From an uncultured Jannaschia sp. (GTDB taxonomy: Bacteria > Pseudomonadota > Alphaproteobacteria > Rhodobacterales > Rhodobacteraceae): DNA of 64,000 nt. Shown here in pieces: positions 16,295-26,005 of the stretch (positions are counted from its first letter, which is position 1; every line of letters begins with the position of its first letter). The DNA lies in NCBI RefSeq assembly GCF_947503795.1, contig NZ_CANNEZ010000001.1, forward strand, positions 673,001 through 737,000, read 5' to 3'. The notes under the pieces were generated by a model. It was not told where the DNA came from, ran no database searches, and worked only from the letters and a program-made list of their open reading frames with translations. The translations under genes were made by a program, and so were the position numbers.

Positions 16295-16648
16295 ATGGCC
16301 CGCGTTACCGTCGAAGACTGCGTCGACAAGGTTCCGAACCGCTTCGACCTCGTGATGCTCGCCGCGCATCGCGCCCGCGAGATCGCGACCGGCAGCCCGC
16401 TGACCGTGGACCGCGACAATGACAAGAACCCCGTCGTGGCCCTGCGCGAGATCGCCGAGGAGACGCAATCCGCCGAGGACCTGCGCGAGCGCCTGATCGA
16501 GTCGAATCAGACCCAGATCGAGGTCGACGAGCCGGAGGAGGAGAGCATGTCGCTGCTGATGGGCGTCGAGAAGGACGCCCCCGCTCAGGACGACATGTCC
16601 GAGGAGAAGCTGCTGCGCGCGCTGATGGAGGCGCAAGGCCAGCAATAA
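16295..16648 (+). CDS. rpoZ: RNA polymerase omega subunit
   Basis: A 117-residue omega subunit. [20 protein letters not shown] and the following AAHRAREI, then [14 protein letters not shown], are diagnostic. It supports beta-prime folding and, in proteobacteria, part of the ppGpp response. The C-terminal 50 residues are an acidic tail rich in Glu. It lies 19 bases before rel, the usual rpoZ-spoT/rel pairing. Confidence 0.96.
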   Translation: MARVTVEDCVDKVPNRFDLVMLAAHRAREIATGSPLTVDRDNDKNPVVALREIAEETQSAEDLRERLIESNQTQIEVDEPEEESMSLLMGVEKDAPAQDDMSEEKLLRALMEAQGQQ

Positions 16649-16667
16649 CGACCGGGAGGCGCGCGCG

Positions 16668-18815
16668 ATGATCGAGGTCGAGGACCTGATCGCGCTGGTG
16701 CGCGCCTACAACCCCCGGACGGATACCGCCTTGATCCGCGCGGCCTATGATTACGGCCGCGAGATGCACGAGGGTCAGTTCCGACGCTCGGGCGAGCCCT
16801 ATTTCACCCATCCCGTCGAAGTCGCGAGCCTGCTGACCGAGCAGCGGCTCGACGATGCGACCATCGTGACCGCGCTGCTGCACGACACGATCGAGGACAC
16901 GCGCGCCTCCTATGCCGATGTCGCCGACCGGTTCGGCGACGAGATCGCCAAGCTCGTCAACGGCGTCACCAAGCTGACCGGGCTGGAGCTGACCTCGTCG
17001 GAAACGAAGCAGGCCGAGAACTTCCGCAAGCTTTTCATGGCGATGTCCGAGGACATGCGCGTGATCCTCGTCAAGCTGACCGACCGGCTGCACAACATGC
17101 GAACGATCCGGCACATGGAGCCGCACAAGCAGGCGCAGAAGGCCCACGAGACGATGGAGATCTATGCGCCGCTGGCCGGTCGCATGGGCATGCAATGGAT
17201 GCGCGAGGAGCTGGAGGACCTGGCCTTCGCCGTCCTCAATCCCGAGGCGCGGACCTCGATCCTGCGCCGCTTCGTCTCGCTCCAGAAGGAATCCGGCGAC
17301 GTCATCCGCCGCATCACCTCCGATATCGAGCTTGAGCTGGAACGCGCGGGGCTCGAGGCGAACGTCATGGGTCGCGCCAAGCGCCCGTTCTCGATCTGGC
17401 GCAAGATGGAGGAAAAGGAGATCGGCTTCAGCCGCCTCTCGGATATCTGGGGCTTCCGGATCGTCACCACCTCCGAGGGCGACTGCTATCGTGCGCTGGG
17501 CGCTGTCCACCAGCGCTGGCGTGCCGTACCGGGTCGCTTCAAGGACTATATCAGCCAGCCGAAATCGAACGGCTACCGCTCGATCCACACCACCGTGTCT
17601 GGCCGCGACGGCAAGCGGGTCGAGGTCCAGATCCGCACCCGCGAGATGCACGAGGTCGCCGAACGCGGCGTCGCGGCGCACTGGTCCTACCGCGACGGCG
17701 TGCGGGCCGAGAACCGCTTCGCCGTCGATCCCGCCGAATGGCTGGCGCATATGACCGAGCGGTTCGAGGAAGCCGCCGACCATGCCGAGTTCATGGAATC
17801 GGTGAAGCTCGAGATGTATACCGACCAGGTCTTCTGCTTCACGCCCAAGGGCGACGTCGTGAAGCTGCCGAAAGGCGCGACCCCGATCGACTTCGCCTAT
17901 GCCATCCACACGCGGATCGGTCACCGGACGGTGTCGGCGCGGGTCGACGGGATGCGGGTGCCGCTCTGGACCCGGTTGCGCAACGGCCAGTCTGTCGAGG
18001 TCATCACCGCCGAGGCCCAGAGCCCGCAGGCCACCTGGATCGACATCGCGGTCACGGGTCGTGCCAAGTCCGCGATCCGCCGTGCCCTCAAGGCCGAACG
18101 TCGTGGCGGGCATGTGCGGCTGGGGCGCGAGCTGGCCCGCGCGGCCTTCGCCCATGCCGGCAAGCGCCTGTCCGACAAGGCCACCGACACTGCGGCGCGC
18201 GCCATGGGCCACGAGGATGGCGAGGACCTGCTGGCGGCGATCGGCGCGTCGGAGGTCAGCGCGCGATCGATGATCGATGTCCTCTTCCCCGAACTGTCGC
18301 AGACCCGGCCCATCCCCGATGTCGGGCCCGAGAAGGCGATCGTCGGCCTCGACCCGCGTTCGCATTACGACCGCGCGCCCTGCTGCCAGCCGCTTCCGGG
18401 CGAGCGGATCGTCGGCATCACCAATCGTGGCCGGGGCGTCACCATCCATGCCATCGACTGTCCGCGCATGACCGAATTCGAGGACCAGACCGAGCGCTGG
18501 GTCGACATCCATTGGTCGCCCGGTCACCACGCGGCGCGCAATGCGGTGACGCTCGACATGACGATTTCGAACGATCCGGGCGTGCTGGGACGAATCTGCA
18601 CGTTGATTGCCGAGCAGAACGCCAATATCTCGGACCTGCGCTTCAAGGACCGCAAGCCCGACTTCTTCAGCCTGCTGATCGATGTCGAGGTCCGCGACAG
18701 CGAGCATCTGCATGCCGTCATCATGGCCTGCGACAGCGACAACGATGTGGCCCAGGTCCGGCGGCATCGCGCGCATTCGACCCGCCTGGCGACCGACAAG
18801 TCCGTCCCCGCCTGA
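16668..18815 (+). CDS. rel: Bifunctional (p)ppGpp synthetase/hydrolase
   Basis: A 715-residue RelA/SpoT homologue. The N-terminal HD hydrolase domain has YFTHPVEVA and LLHDTIEDT (intact HD metal site). The synthetase domain has DIWGFRIVTT, YISQPKSNGYRSIHTTV and the product-site EVQIRT. Then come TGS (VFCFTPKGDVVKLPKGATP, about 385-445), a helical/zinc-finger-like region with HYDRAPCCQPLPG, and a C-terminal ACT domain (about 625-700). Both activities look intact, as expected in an alphaproteobacterium with a single long RSH protein. Confidence 0.95.
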   Translation: MIEVEDLIALVRAYNPRTDTALIRAAYDYGREMHEGQFRRSGEPYFTHPVEVASLLTEQRLDDATIVTALLHDTIEDTRASYADVADRFGDEIAKLVNGVTKLTGLELTSSETKQAENFRKLFMAMSEDMRVILVKLTDRLHNMRTIRHMEPHKQAQKAHETMEIYAPLAGRMGMQWMREELEDLAFAVLNPEARTSILRRFVSLQKESGDVIRRITSDIELELERAGLEANVMGRAKRPFSIWRKMEEKEIGFSRLSDIWGFRIVTTSEGDCYRALGAVHQRWRAVPGRFKDYISQPKSNGYRSIHTTVSGRDGKRVEVQIRTREMHEVAERGVAAHWSYRDGVRAENRFAVDPAEWLAHMTERFEEAADHAEFMESVKLEMYTDQVFCFTPKGDVVKLPKGATPIDFAYAIHTRIGHRTVSARVDGMRVPLWTRLRNGQSVEVITAEAQSPQATWIDIAVTGRAKSAIRRALKAERRGGHVRLGRELARAAFAHAGKRLSDKATDTAARAMGHEDGEDLLAAIGASEVSARSMIDVLFPELSQTRPIPDVGPEKAIVGLDPRSHYDRAPCCQPLPGERIVGITNRGRGVTIHAIDCPRMTEFEDQTERWVDIHWSPGHHAARNAVTLDMTISNDPGVLGRICTLIAEQNANISDLRFKDRKPDFFSLLIDVEVRDSEHLHAVIMACDSDNDVAQVRRHRAHSTRLATDKSVPA

Positions 18816-18840
18816 GACCGAGGAGGCCGCGGAGAGCCCA

Positions 18841-19530
18841 GTGTTCAAGCGCCGTGACAGATTGCCGGTCTGGCAGACCGTTCTCCATGCGCTCTGGCCG
18901 CGGGGGGGATGGAAGCGGGCGGCGCTCTACGTCAAGCACCGGCTGCGCCGCCTGCCGGACACGCCGCGCAAGATCAGTCGGGGCATCATGGCGGGCGTCT
19001 TCACGACGTTCACACCGTTCTACGGGCTGCATTTCGTCGTGGCCGCGCTCGTGGCATTCATCCTGCGCGGCAACATCATGGCGGCGCTTCTGGGGACGTT
19101 CTTCGGCAATCCGCTGACCTATGTGCCGATCGGGGTGGTGTCGCTCAACCTGGGGCACTGGATGCTCGGAACCGAGATCCGGGGCGAGGTCGATGAGAAT
19201 ATCTTCGGAAAGTTCCTCCGCGCCGGCGAGGACTTCTTCTGGAACGCCTGGTACGCGCTGCGCGGAATCCCGGTCGACTGGACCGCGACGCAGATCTTCT
19301 GGAACGACATCTTCTTTCCGTGGCTCGTCGGCGGTCTGATCCCCGGCATCTTCACCGGCATCGCGGCCTATACGGTCAGCTTGCCGCTGATCGAAGCCTA
19401 TCAGCGCCGGCGGCGCGGCGCGTTGAAGAAGAAGCTCGACGAAATCCGCCGCAAAGCCGCTGCCCGCGCCGCCGAGAAGGCCGCCGCCAAGGGCGCCAAG
19501 GGCGAAAAGCCGGGGCAGGGCGCTTCCTGA
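18841..19530 (+). CDS. DUF2062 membrane protein
   Basis: A 229-residue membrane protein with a GTG start and GGAGA upstream. The DUF2062 core [20 protein letters not shown] and [18 protein letters not shown] is followed by two further hydrophobic segments and a charged, lysine/alanine-rich C-terminal tail (about 185-229) predicted to be a cytoplasmic helix. Function unknown. It is 25 bases after rel and likely cotranscribed. Confidence 0.85.
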   Translation: MFKRRDRLPVWQTVLHALWPRGGWKRAALYVKHRLRRLPDTPRKISRGIMAGVFTTFTPFYGLHFVVAALVAFILRGNIMAALLGTFFGNPLTYVPIGVVSLNLGHWMLGTEIRGEVDENIFGKFLRAGEDFFWNAWYALRGIPVDWTATQIFWNDIFFPWLVGGLIPGIFTGIAAYTVSLPLIEAYQRRRRGALKKKLDEIRRKAAARAAEKAAAKGAKGEKPGQGAS

Positions 19531-19609
19531 GACGGGGGCTGCGAGCGCGCGGGCCCCTTTCCCCTCGCGCCGCGCCCGCTATGGTCCGGTGCAAAGACCG
19601 GAGACGCCC

Positions 19610-20353
19610 ATGCCCCCCCTTCGCCTCGGCATAAATATCGACCACGTCGCCACGGTGCGGAACGCGCGGGGCGGCGACAACCCGGACCCGGTGCGCGCCG
19701 CCCGCATGGCCGAGGCGGCCGGGGCCGACGGCATCACGGCGCATCTGCGCGAGGATCGGAGACATATCCGCGACGCCGACATGGCCGGCATCCGCGCCGC
19801 GATCGGCATCCCGCTCAACTTCGAGATGGCCGCCACCGACGAGATGGCGCGCATCGCGACCGAGACCCGGCCCCACGCGATCTGCCTCGTCCCCGAGAAG
19901 CGCGAGGAGCGGACCACCGAAGGCGGGCTCGAGGTGGCGGGCGACGCGACCCATCTGACCGCCTATATCGCGCCCCTGGCCGAGTTCGCGCGCGTCTCGC
20001 TTTTCGTGGCCGCCGATCCGCGCCAGATCGAGGCCAGCGCCCAAGTCGGCGCCGCCGTGGTCGAACTCCATACCGGCGCCTATGCGGATGCCGTGGCCGA
20101 GGGCGCCCATGACGTCGCCGCCGCCGAGCTGGAGCGTCTGACCGCCGCCGCGGCACAGGCCCACGACCTCGGGCTCGAGGTCCATGCCGGGCACGGGCTG
20201 ACCTATGACAACGTCGCCCCGATCGCCGCCATCCCCGAGGTGGTCGAGCTGAACATCGGGCATTTCCTGATGGGCGAGGCGATGTTCGTCGGCCTGCCCG
20301 CCGCCATCGCCGAGATGCGCCGCCTGATGGACCTCGCGCGGGGCGCGGCATGA
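19610..20353 (+). CDS. pdxJ: Pyridoxine 5'-phosphate synthase
   Basis: A 247-residue TIM-barrel enzyme that condenses 3-amino-2-oxopropyl phosphate with deoxyxylulose phosphate. It contains [47 protein letters not shown] and [12 protein letters not shown]. The ATG at 19610 after GGAGA is used; a frame from 19589 exists but adds only MQRPETP. It overlaps the next gene by four bases, and acpS follows two genes on, the common pdxJ-acpS grouping. Confidence 0.95.
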   Translation: MPPLRLGINIDHVATVRNARGGDNPDPVRAARMAEAAGADGITAHLREDRRHIRDADMAGIRAAIGIPLNFEMAATDEMARIATETRPHAICLVPEKREERTTEGGLEVAGDATHLTAYIAPLAEFARVSLFVAADPRQIEASAQVGAAVVELHTGAYADAVAEGAHDVAAAELERLTAAAAQAHDLGLEVHAGHGLTYDNVAPIAAIPEVVELNIGHFLMGEAMFVGLPAAIAEMRRLMDLARGAA

Positions 20354-20775
20354 GGGCGGGCGTCCTTGGCGGGCTCGTCGCGCTGGCCCTGATCGCCCCG
20401 CCCGCCGCCGCACAGGTGGTGGGCGATTGCGACAGCTGGATCGCCAGCGCCCGCAACGTCGTCTGGGACGACGCCACGCGGACCTTCGCGAATGGCGCCA
20501 TCCGGCTGGTCCTGCTCGACACGACCGAACCCGCCGCCGCGGCCTTCCACATCATGGTGACCTTCCCGCCGCCGGACGACCCGTTCCTCGACTGTCGCCT
20601 CGTCTCGGCAGGCGAGGGTCTCGGCTTCACCAGCCTCTCGCTGGAGCGGGCGCACGCGACCTACGATCCCGCGCGCGGCCTGACGGTCGAGGTCCCCGGA
20701 CTGACCTACGAGGGCGACGCGCTCCTCGTGACCTTCACTGTCAATCAGGCCGCCGGCACCGTGACCGTACCATGA
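20350..20775 (+). CDS. Secreted protein of unknown function
   Basis: A 141-residue protein with a clear signal peptide (residues 1-21, ending PAAAQ) and two cysteines in the mature part (GDCDSW and LDCRLVS). The remainder is beta-rich. I do not recognise the family. It overlaps pdxJ and the LysE-family gene by four bases each, so it is embedded in the pdxJ-acpS operon. Confidence 0.75.
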   Translation: MRAGVLGGLVALALIAPPAAAQVVGDCDSWIASARNVVWDDATRTFANGAIRLVLLDTTEPAAAAFHIMVTFPPPDDPFLDCRLVSAGEGLGFTSLSLERAHATYDPARGLTVEVPGLTYEGDALLVTFTVNQAAGTVTVP

Positions 20776-21365
20776 CCGCGATCCTTCTGGCCTTCGCGCT
20801 CGTCACCTACGCTCCCGGTCCCGCCAATCTTGCCGTTTCCGTGCTCGCCATGGGGCAGGGGACGCGCCCGGCGATCCGCATGGCGTTGGGGCTGGCGCTC
20901 GGACTGGCCGCCTGGGGCGTTGCGGCGGCGCTGGGTCTCGGCGCAATTCTCGCGGCCTCCGAAGTGGCGATGACCGCCCTGCGGCTTGCGGGCGGCGCGA
21001 TCCTCCTCTGGCTCGCGTGGTGCGGCCTTCGTGGCGCGCGTGGCCCTGCCGCGGCGCCCGCGGCGATCCGCGCGCCGCTTCGCACGGGTCTTCTGCTCAA
21101 CCTCTCGAACCCGAAGGCCGTGCTCGCGTGGCTCGCGGCGCTTGCCGTCGGGCTCGATGCCTCGGCGGGCGCGGGCCCGCTGGTCCTCGCGACCGTGGCC
21201 TGCGCGGCGATCGGTCTTTCGAATTATCTCTTCTGGGCGCTCCTGATGTCGCACGATATTCCCCGCCGTCTCTACGCCCGCGCCCGCCGGGGCATCGAGA
21301 CGGGCGTGGCGCTGATCTTCGGCGCGGCCGGGGCCGAACTGATCCGGCAGGGGGTCACGCGATGA
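20772..21365 (+). CDS. LysE-family-like amino acid exporter
   Basis: A 197-residue inner membrane protein of about six helices. It has the family opening [13 protein letters not shown] (usually TPGPN) and the middle [17 protein letters not shown], which is the LysE/RhtB NPK motif. Likely exports a small amino acid or derivative; the substrate is unknown. ATGA overlaps on both sides tie it to the neighbours. Confidence 0.8.
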   Translation: MTAILLAFALVTYAPGPANLAVSVLAMGQGTRPAIRMALGLALGLAAWGVAAALGLGAILAASEVAMTALRLAGGAILLWLAWCGLRGARGPAAAPAAIRAPLRTGLLLNLSNPKAVLAWLAALAVGLDASAGAGPLVLATVACAAIGLSNYLFWALLMSHDIPRRLYARARRGIETGVALIFGAAGAELIRQGVTR

Positions 21366-21763
21366 TCCTCGGGATCGGCACCGACCTCGCCAATATCGAG
21401 CGCATTCAGGGCGTGCTGGACCGCTTCGGCGACCGCTTTCGCAACCGCGTCTTCACCGCGACCGAGCAGCGCAAAGCCGAAGGGCGCAAGGACGTGGCCG
21501 GCACCTATGCCAAGCGCTGGGCCGCCAAGGAGGCGTGCTCCAAGGCGCTGGGCACCGGCCTGCGGATGGGGATCGCGTGGAAGGACATGCACGTCACCAA
21601 CCTGCGCACCGGCCAGCCCGTGATGCAGGTCACGGGCTGGGCCGCCGAGCGGCTGGAGCGGATGACACCTGACGGCTACGAGGCGGTAATCCACGTCTCG
21701 CTGACCGACGACCACCCCTGGGCGCAGGCCTTCGTGGTGATCGAGGCGCGCCCCTACGCCTGA
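21362..21763 (+). CDS. acpS: Holo-[acyl-carrier-protein] synthase
   Basis: A 133-residue AcpS that transfers 4'-phosphopantetheine from CoA to acyl carrier protein. It has [15 protein letters not shown] with the metal-binding Asp8, and [16 protein letters not shown] with the catalytic Glu/Lys. The C-terminal strand is AFVVIEARP. It is the last gene of the pdxJ-acpS overlap chain; lepB starts 79 bases on. Confidence 0.95.
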   Translation: MILGIGTDLANIERIQGVLDRFGDRFRNRVFTATEQRKAEGRKDVAGTYAKRWAAKEACSKALGTGLRMGIAWKDMHVTNLRTGQPVMQVTGWAAERLERMTPDGYEAVIHVSLTDDHPWAQAFVVIEARPYA

Positions 21764-21842
21764 TCCGTCGCGTTCACGCTGCGGCCCGGTTGACATCCCA
21801 CGGCCCCGAAGGCACCCCCGAAGCCATTCGGAGGAACGCGCG

Positions 21843-22631
21843 ATGGCAGCCAAGGCAGAGAAGAAGGAAGGCATCCTCGAGACGGTCAAGACCGTGCTCT
21901 GGGCGCTGGTGATCGCGGGGGTCTTCCGTACGCTCTTCTTCCAGCCGTTCTGGATTCCATCGGGCTCGATGAAGGATACGTTGCTGATCGGCGACTTCCT
22001 CTTCGTCAACAAGATGGCCTACGGCTATTCGCGCCATTCCTGCCCGTTCTCGATGTGCCCGATCTCGGGACGCATTCTTGGCTCCGAGCCGCAGCGTGGC
22101 GACGTCATCGTCTTCCGCCATCCGGTCAACGGCACCGATTTCATCAAGCGGCTGATCGGCCTGCCCGGCGACACCGTCCAGATGCGCGACGGCGCGCTCT
22201 GGCTGAACGGCGCGCCGGTTCCGACCGCGCCGGTCGAGCCCTTCATCGAGATCAAGGCCCCGCAAGGGCCGCAGCGCCTGACGCCGCGCTGCGCCAACGA
22301 GCCGGTGGGCCTGGGTGGCGACTGCATCAAGGCGCGCGCCCTCGAGAGCCTGCCCGGCGCCGACGAGGCGCATCCGATCCTCGATATCGGCACCAGCCAG
22401 ACCGACACCACGCCCGTCTTCACCGTCCCCGAGGGGCAGTATTTCTTCATGGGTGACAACCGCGACAACTCGCGGGACAGCCGTGTGCCCCGCTCGGTCG
22501 GCGGCGTCGGCTTCGTCCCCTACGAGAACCTGATCGGTCGCGCGGATCGGGTGATCTTCTCATCGGCGGGCTCGCGGATGCTGTTCTTCTGGACGTGGCG
22601 GATGGACCGCTTCTTCGAGAAGATCGTGTGA
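21843..22631 (+). CDS. lepB: Signal peptidase I
   Basis: A 262-residue type I signal peptidase. One N-terminal membrane helix (about residues 16-35) is followed by [18 protein letters not shown] with the nucleophile Ser42, and by [15 protein letters not shown] with the general-base lysine; box E is [19 protein letters not shown] precedes the ATG. A consensus TTGACA occurs at 21790-21795, but no good -10 follows it. It heads the common lepB-rnc-era order. Confidence 0.95.
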   Translation: MAAKAEKKEGILETVKTVLWALVIAGVFRTLFFQPFWIPSGSMKDTLLIGDFLFVNKMAYGYSRHSCPFSMCPISGRILGSEPQRGDVIVFRHPVNGTDFIKRLIGLPGDTVQMRDGALWLNGAPVPTAPVEPFIEIKAPQGPQRLTPRCANEPVGLGGDCIKARALESLPGADEAHPILDIGTSQTDTTPVFTVPEGQYFFMGDNRDNSRDSRVPRSVGGVGFVPYENLIGRADRVIFSSAGSRMLFFWTWRMDRFFEKIV

Positions 22632-22698
22632 CCGCCGTGGTGGCCTCGGTCGCCGCGCGCTCTGTGGGGCTGCCGGACCTCGGCAGGACGGTCGCGCC

Positions 22699-23379
22699 GT
22701 GAAGCTGTCGCGCGATCTCGCCGCGTTTCAGGACCGGCTCGGATACGCGTTCACCGACCGCGAACTCCTCATCCGTGCGATGACCCATGCCTCCTTCGGC
22801 TCCGAGACGCGACCCGACAACCAGCGGCTGGAATTCCTCGGGGATCGGGTGCTCGGGCTCGTGATGGCCGAGGCGGTGATGGCCCAGGACGACACCGCGG
22901 CCGAGGGCCAGCTTGCGCCGCGCTTCAACGCGCTTGTCCGCAAGGAAACCTGCGCCGAGATGGCGCGCACCATCGATCTGGGTGCGGTCCTCAAGCTGGG
23001 CAAGTCCGAACAAGTCACTGGCGGGCGGCGCAAGCTGGCGCTTCTGGGCGACGGGATGGAAGCGCTGATCGCCGCGATCTATCTCGACGGCGGACTGGCC
23101 GCGGCGCGCGAGGTGATCCTGCGCCTCTGGGGCGACCGCGTGGCCACCGTCGAGGATGACGCCCGCGACCCGAAGACCACGCTGCAGGAATGGGCGCAGG
23201 CGCGCGGCATGGCCCCGCCCGATTACGAGGTCGTGGATCGCACCGGGCCCGATCACGCCCCGGTCTTCCGCATCCGTGCCGTGCTGGAAGACGGTCAGGC
23301 CGCCGAGGGCGAGGCCACGGCCAAGCGCGCGGCCGAACAGGACGCCGCGCGCCACCTGCTCGCGACGCTGAAGGACTGA
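22699..23379 (+). CDS. rnc: Ribonuclease III
   Basis: A 226-residue double-strand-specific RNase. The catalytic domain has the signature [17 protein letters not shown] and a second acidic helix in [15 protein letters not shown]. The double-stranded-RNA-binding domain runs from about residue 150 ([11 protein letters not shown]) to the end ([11 protein letters not shown]). The GTG start at 22699 is supported by the start of family homology ([15 protein letters not shown]). It processes rRNA and structured mRNAs such as ribosomal/rpo transcripts. Confidence 0.95.
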   Translation: MKLSRDLAAFQDRLGYAFTDRELLIRAMTHASFGSETRPDNQRLEFLGDRVLGLVMAEAVMAQDDTAAEGQLAPRFNALVRKETCAEMARTIDLGAVLKLGKSEQVTGGRRKLALLGDGMEALIAAIYLDGGLAAAREVILRLWGDRVATVEDDARDPKTTLQEWAQARGMAPPDYEVVDRTGPDHAPVFRIRAVLEDGQAAEGEATAKRAAEQDAARHLLATLKD

Positions 23380-23419
23380 AGGCGCGGTCCCCGTTCCATT
23401 CGGCGCGCAGGCGGCCTAC

Positions 23420-24349
23420 ATGGCCCCCATGACAGATCAGACCAAACGCGCGGGCTTCATCGCCCTCATCGGCGAGCCGAATGCCGGCAAGTCCACGCTT
23501 CTCAACCGGATGGTGGGGGCGAAGGTCTCCATCGTGACCCACAAGGTCCAGACGACCCGCGCGCGTATCCGCGGAGTCGCGATGGAGGGCGCGGCCCAGC
23601 TCGTCTTCGTCGACACGCCCGGCCTCTTCCGGCCGCGCCGCCGTCTCGACCGGGCGATGGTGGCCGCCGCGTGGTCGGGTGCGGCCGATGCCGATGTTGT
23701 CGTCCTCCTGATCGAGGCGCATCGCGGCCTGACCGAAGGCGTCGAGGCCATCCTTGCGGGCCTCGAGGCGCGCGCGCCCGACGCGCCGGTCCTCCTGGCG
23801 GTCAACAAGATCGACCGGGTCCAGGCCGAGGTGCTGCTGGCGCTGACCCAGAAGATGAACGACCGCTATCCCTTCGCGGGCACCTTCCTCATCTCCGCCG
23901 AAAAAGGGCACGGGGTCGCGGACCTCCGCGCCGACCTCGCCGAGCTCGTCCCCGAGGGGCCGTGGTTCTACCCCGAAGACCAGATCGCCGATGCGCCGCT
24001 GCGCTCTATCGCGGCCGAGATCACGCGCGAGAAGCTGACCCTCCGCCTCCACCAAGAGCTGCCCTACCAGCTCACCGTCGAGACCGAGGGCTGGGAGGAT
24101 CGGCCAGACGGCTCCACCCGGATCGACCAGGTGATCTATGTCGTGCGCGACGGGCACAAGGGCATCGTGCTGGGCAACAAGGGCGAGACGACCAAGGCCG
24201 TCGGCAAGGCGTCCCGGCTCGAGCTGGAGGAATTCCTCGGCCACCGCGTCCACCTCTTTCTGCAGGTCAAGGTCCGGCCCAACTGGCTCGACGAGGCCGA
24301 GCGCTTCGACGCGATGGGTCTCGACTTCAAGGATGGCGGCACCGCGTGA
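23420..24349 (+). CDS. era: GTPase Era
   Basis: A 309-residue (or 306 from the second ATG at 23429) GTPase of 16S rRNA maturation. G1 is GEPNAGKST, G3 is DTPGLF, G4 is NKID, and the C-terminal KH domain contains the VVRDGHKGIVLGNKGETTK loop. The rnc-era pairing is standard and the gap is 40 bases. There is no strong ribosome site before either ATG. Confidence 0.95.
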   Translation: MAPMTDQTKRAGFIALIGEPNAGKSTLLNRMVGAKVSIVTHKVQTTRARIRGVAMEGAAQLVFVDTPGLFRPRRRLDRAMVAAAWSGAADADVVVLLIEAHRGLTEGVEAILAGLEARAPDAPVLLAVNKIDRVQAEVLLALTQKMNDRYPFAGTFLISAEKGHGVADLRADLAELVPEGPWFYPEDQIADAPLRSIAAEITREKLTLRLHQELPYQLTVETEGWEDRPDGSTRIDQVIYVVRDGHKGIVLGNKGETTKAVGKASRLELEEFLGHRVHLFLQVKVRPNWLDEAERFDAMGLDFKDGGTA

Positions 24350-24461
24350 CGGCGCGTCGCATATCCGGTGGGCCGGCTCCCGAGGGGGTGCCATCGATGT
24401 TCGTCAAATATGCCGGGGGGCGCGGGGGGCTGGCCCCCCGCCGCGCCGCCGCGCGCCGTCC

Positions 24462-24794
24462 GTGACCCCGCGCCTCACCGCCGCCTTTTGGGTCGCCGCC
24501 TATCGCAAGCGGCTGGACCTGCACGGCATCCCCTGCTTTGTCACGCGGCATGGCGACGACAGTTCGGGCTCGGTGCTCGTCAAGCTCAACACGCTGGACG
24601 GGCGGGCCTCGGTCCATCAGCGCAGCTTCGACCTGATGACGGGGAACCGCGCGTGGATCGTCCTCGCCGAGGGGGCCGAGGCCGAATGCGACGCCGCCTG
24701 CGCGCGCCAGGTCGGCTTCGACCCCGACCTCTGGGTGCTGGAGGTCGAGGACCGGGCCGGGCGGCACATGCTCGATGCCGAGGGCATGGGCTGA
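24462..24794 (+). CDS. DUF1491 protein
   Basis: A 110-residue protein beginning TPRLTAAFWVAAYRKRL, with SVLVKLNTLDG, NRAWIVL and DLWVLEVEDRAGRHML, matching DUF1491, a small alphaproteobacterial family of unknown function. The GTG at 24462 is used because the frame upstream encodes a low-complexity GC artefact. It is followed by recO with a TGATG overlap, an order frequent in this lineage. Confidence 0.82.
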   Translation: MTPRLTAAFWVAAYRKRLDLHGIPCFVTRHGDDSSGSVLVKLNTLDGRASVHQRSFDLMTGNRAWIVLAEGAEAECDAACARQVGFDPDLWVLEVEDRAGRHMLDAEGMG

Positions 24795-25513
24795 TGGAAT
24801 GGCGCGACGAAGGCATCGTCCTCGCCGCGCGCCCCCATGGCGAGACGGCGGTGATCCTCGAGCTGTTCACCCGCGCCCACGGCCGCCATCTGGGCGTCGT
24901 GCATGGCGGCGTGTCGCGGCGGAAGGCGCCGATGCTGCAACCGGGCAACCAGCTCGACGCCGTCTGGCGCGCCCGGCTCGACACCCATATTGGCACCTGG
25001 ACGGTTGAGCCGACCCGCGCCCGCGCGGCCGCGATCCTGACCGATCCGCTGCGCCTGTCCGCCCTGACATCGGCCTGCGCGCTCTGCGCCTTCGTGCTGC
25101 CCGAACGCGAGGCGTTGCCCGACTTTCAGGCCCGCACCGAAGCGCTCTGCGACGCGATCGCGGACGGCGAAGGATGGCTGCGCGATTACGTCTTCTGGGA
25201 AATGGCGCTGCTCGACATCTCGGGCTTCCGCCTCGATCTGTCGGCCTGTGCGGCCGGCGGCGGAGCGAACGATCTCGCCTATGTCAGCCCCAGGTCGGGC
25301 CGGGCAGTCAGCCGGGCAGGGGCGGGCGAATGGGCCGACCGCCTGTTGCCGCTGCCCGAGATGATGATCGGTGGCATGGCGAGCCTCGACGGCGTGCGCG
25401 CGGCGCTGGACGTCACGGGGCATTTCCTCGCGCAGCGGCTGGCACCGTCGCTGGGCGAGAAGCCCCTGCCGCCGGCGCGTGCCCGCTTTCTCGACGCGCT
25501 GACCCGCGCCTGA
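24794..25513 (+). CDS. recO: DNA repair protein RecO
   Basis: A 239-residue recombination mediator that loads RecA at gaps together with RecR. The N-terminal OB fold opens MEWRDEGIVLAARPHGETAV and continues to GGVSRRKAPMLQPGNQL. The helical C-terminal domain holds the CALCAF segment and the LLDISGFRLDLSACAAGG stretch where zinc cysteines are usually found, here reduced. ATG overlaps the DUF1491 stop. Confidence 0.92.
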   Translation: MEWRDEGIVLAARPHGETAVILELFTRAHGRHLGVVHGGVSRRKAPMLQPGNQLDAVWRARLDTHIGTWTVEPTRARAAAILTDPLRLSALTSACALCAFVLPEREALPDFQARTEALCDAIADGEGWLRDYVFWEMALLDISGFRLDLSACAAGGGANDLAYVSPRSGRAVSRAGAGEWADRLLPLPEMMIGGMASLDGVRAALDVTGHFLAQRLAPSLGEKPLPPARARFLDALTRA

Positions 25514-25518
25514 CCGCG

Positions 25519-25899
25519 CTACTCCGCCTCGAACGCCGCCAAGAGCCCGTCCTCCCCCGAGAGAAGCAGCACGTCGCCCGCCACCTCGACCAGCGTGGCC
25601 GCCCGGAGCATGGCGAAATAGGCCGCCTCGATCTCGAGGTCGGCACAGGCGCGCCGCGTCGCCGCGATCTCGCCGATCTCGATCCACGGATAGGCGATCC
25701 CCTGGGACGCGCGAAAGCCGTTGCACGGCCCGTCGCCGGTCACGACGCCCTCTTCGGGAAAGCGCAGCGTGGCGCGGGCCGACGGATCGACGCCACCCAT
25801 CTCGACCAGCACATAGGTCGCGGACCGGTCGGCATAGCCCGAGATCGTCTCGTCCGGGCAAAGCCCGATCGGAACACCGAAGGCAAGAAAGCACAGCAT
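25519..25899 (-). CDS. META (HslJ-like) domain protein
   Basis: A 126-residue protein with a hydrophobic N terminus (MLCFLAFGVPIGL, probable signal or lipoprotein-like leader with a Cys at 14). The C-terminal half has the META/HslJ pattern: GPCNGFRASQG, IAATRRACADLEIEAAYFAML and LLLSGEDGLLAAFE. Such proteins are envelope-associated, with unclear function. It converges with recO five bases away. Confidence 0.72.
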   Translation of the reverse strand: MLCFLAFGVPIGLCPDETISGYADRSATYVLVEMGGVDPSARATLRFPEEGVVTGDGPCNGFRASQGIAYPWIEIGEIAATRRACADLEIEAAYFAMLRAATLVEVAGDVLLLSGEDGLLAAFEAE

Positions 25900-26005
25900 G
25901 GGCGTTATCTAGCGGAACGGCACGCGCACGCCCATGACGGGCCAATCACGGCTGCGTCAGGGCAGGGCGCGGAGGCGGGCATCCACCGGGCGCCCGCCGA
26001 AGTTC

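Noticed and set aside
24396-24461. In-frame upstream extension of the DUF1491 gene
   Set aside because: Adds a Gly/Arg/Ala-rich segment unlike the family; GTG at 24462 starts the conserved sequence.
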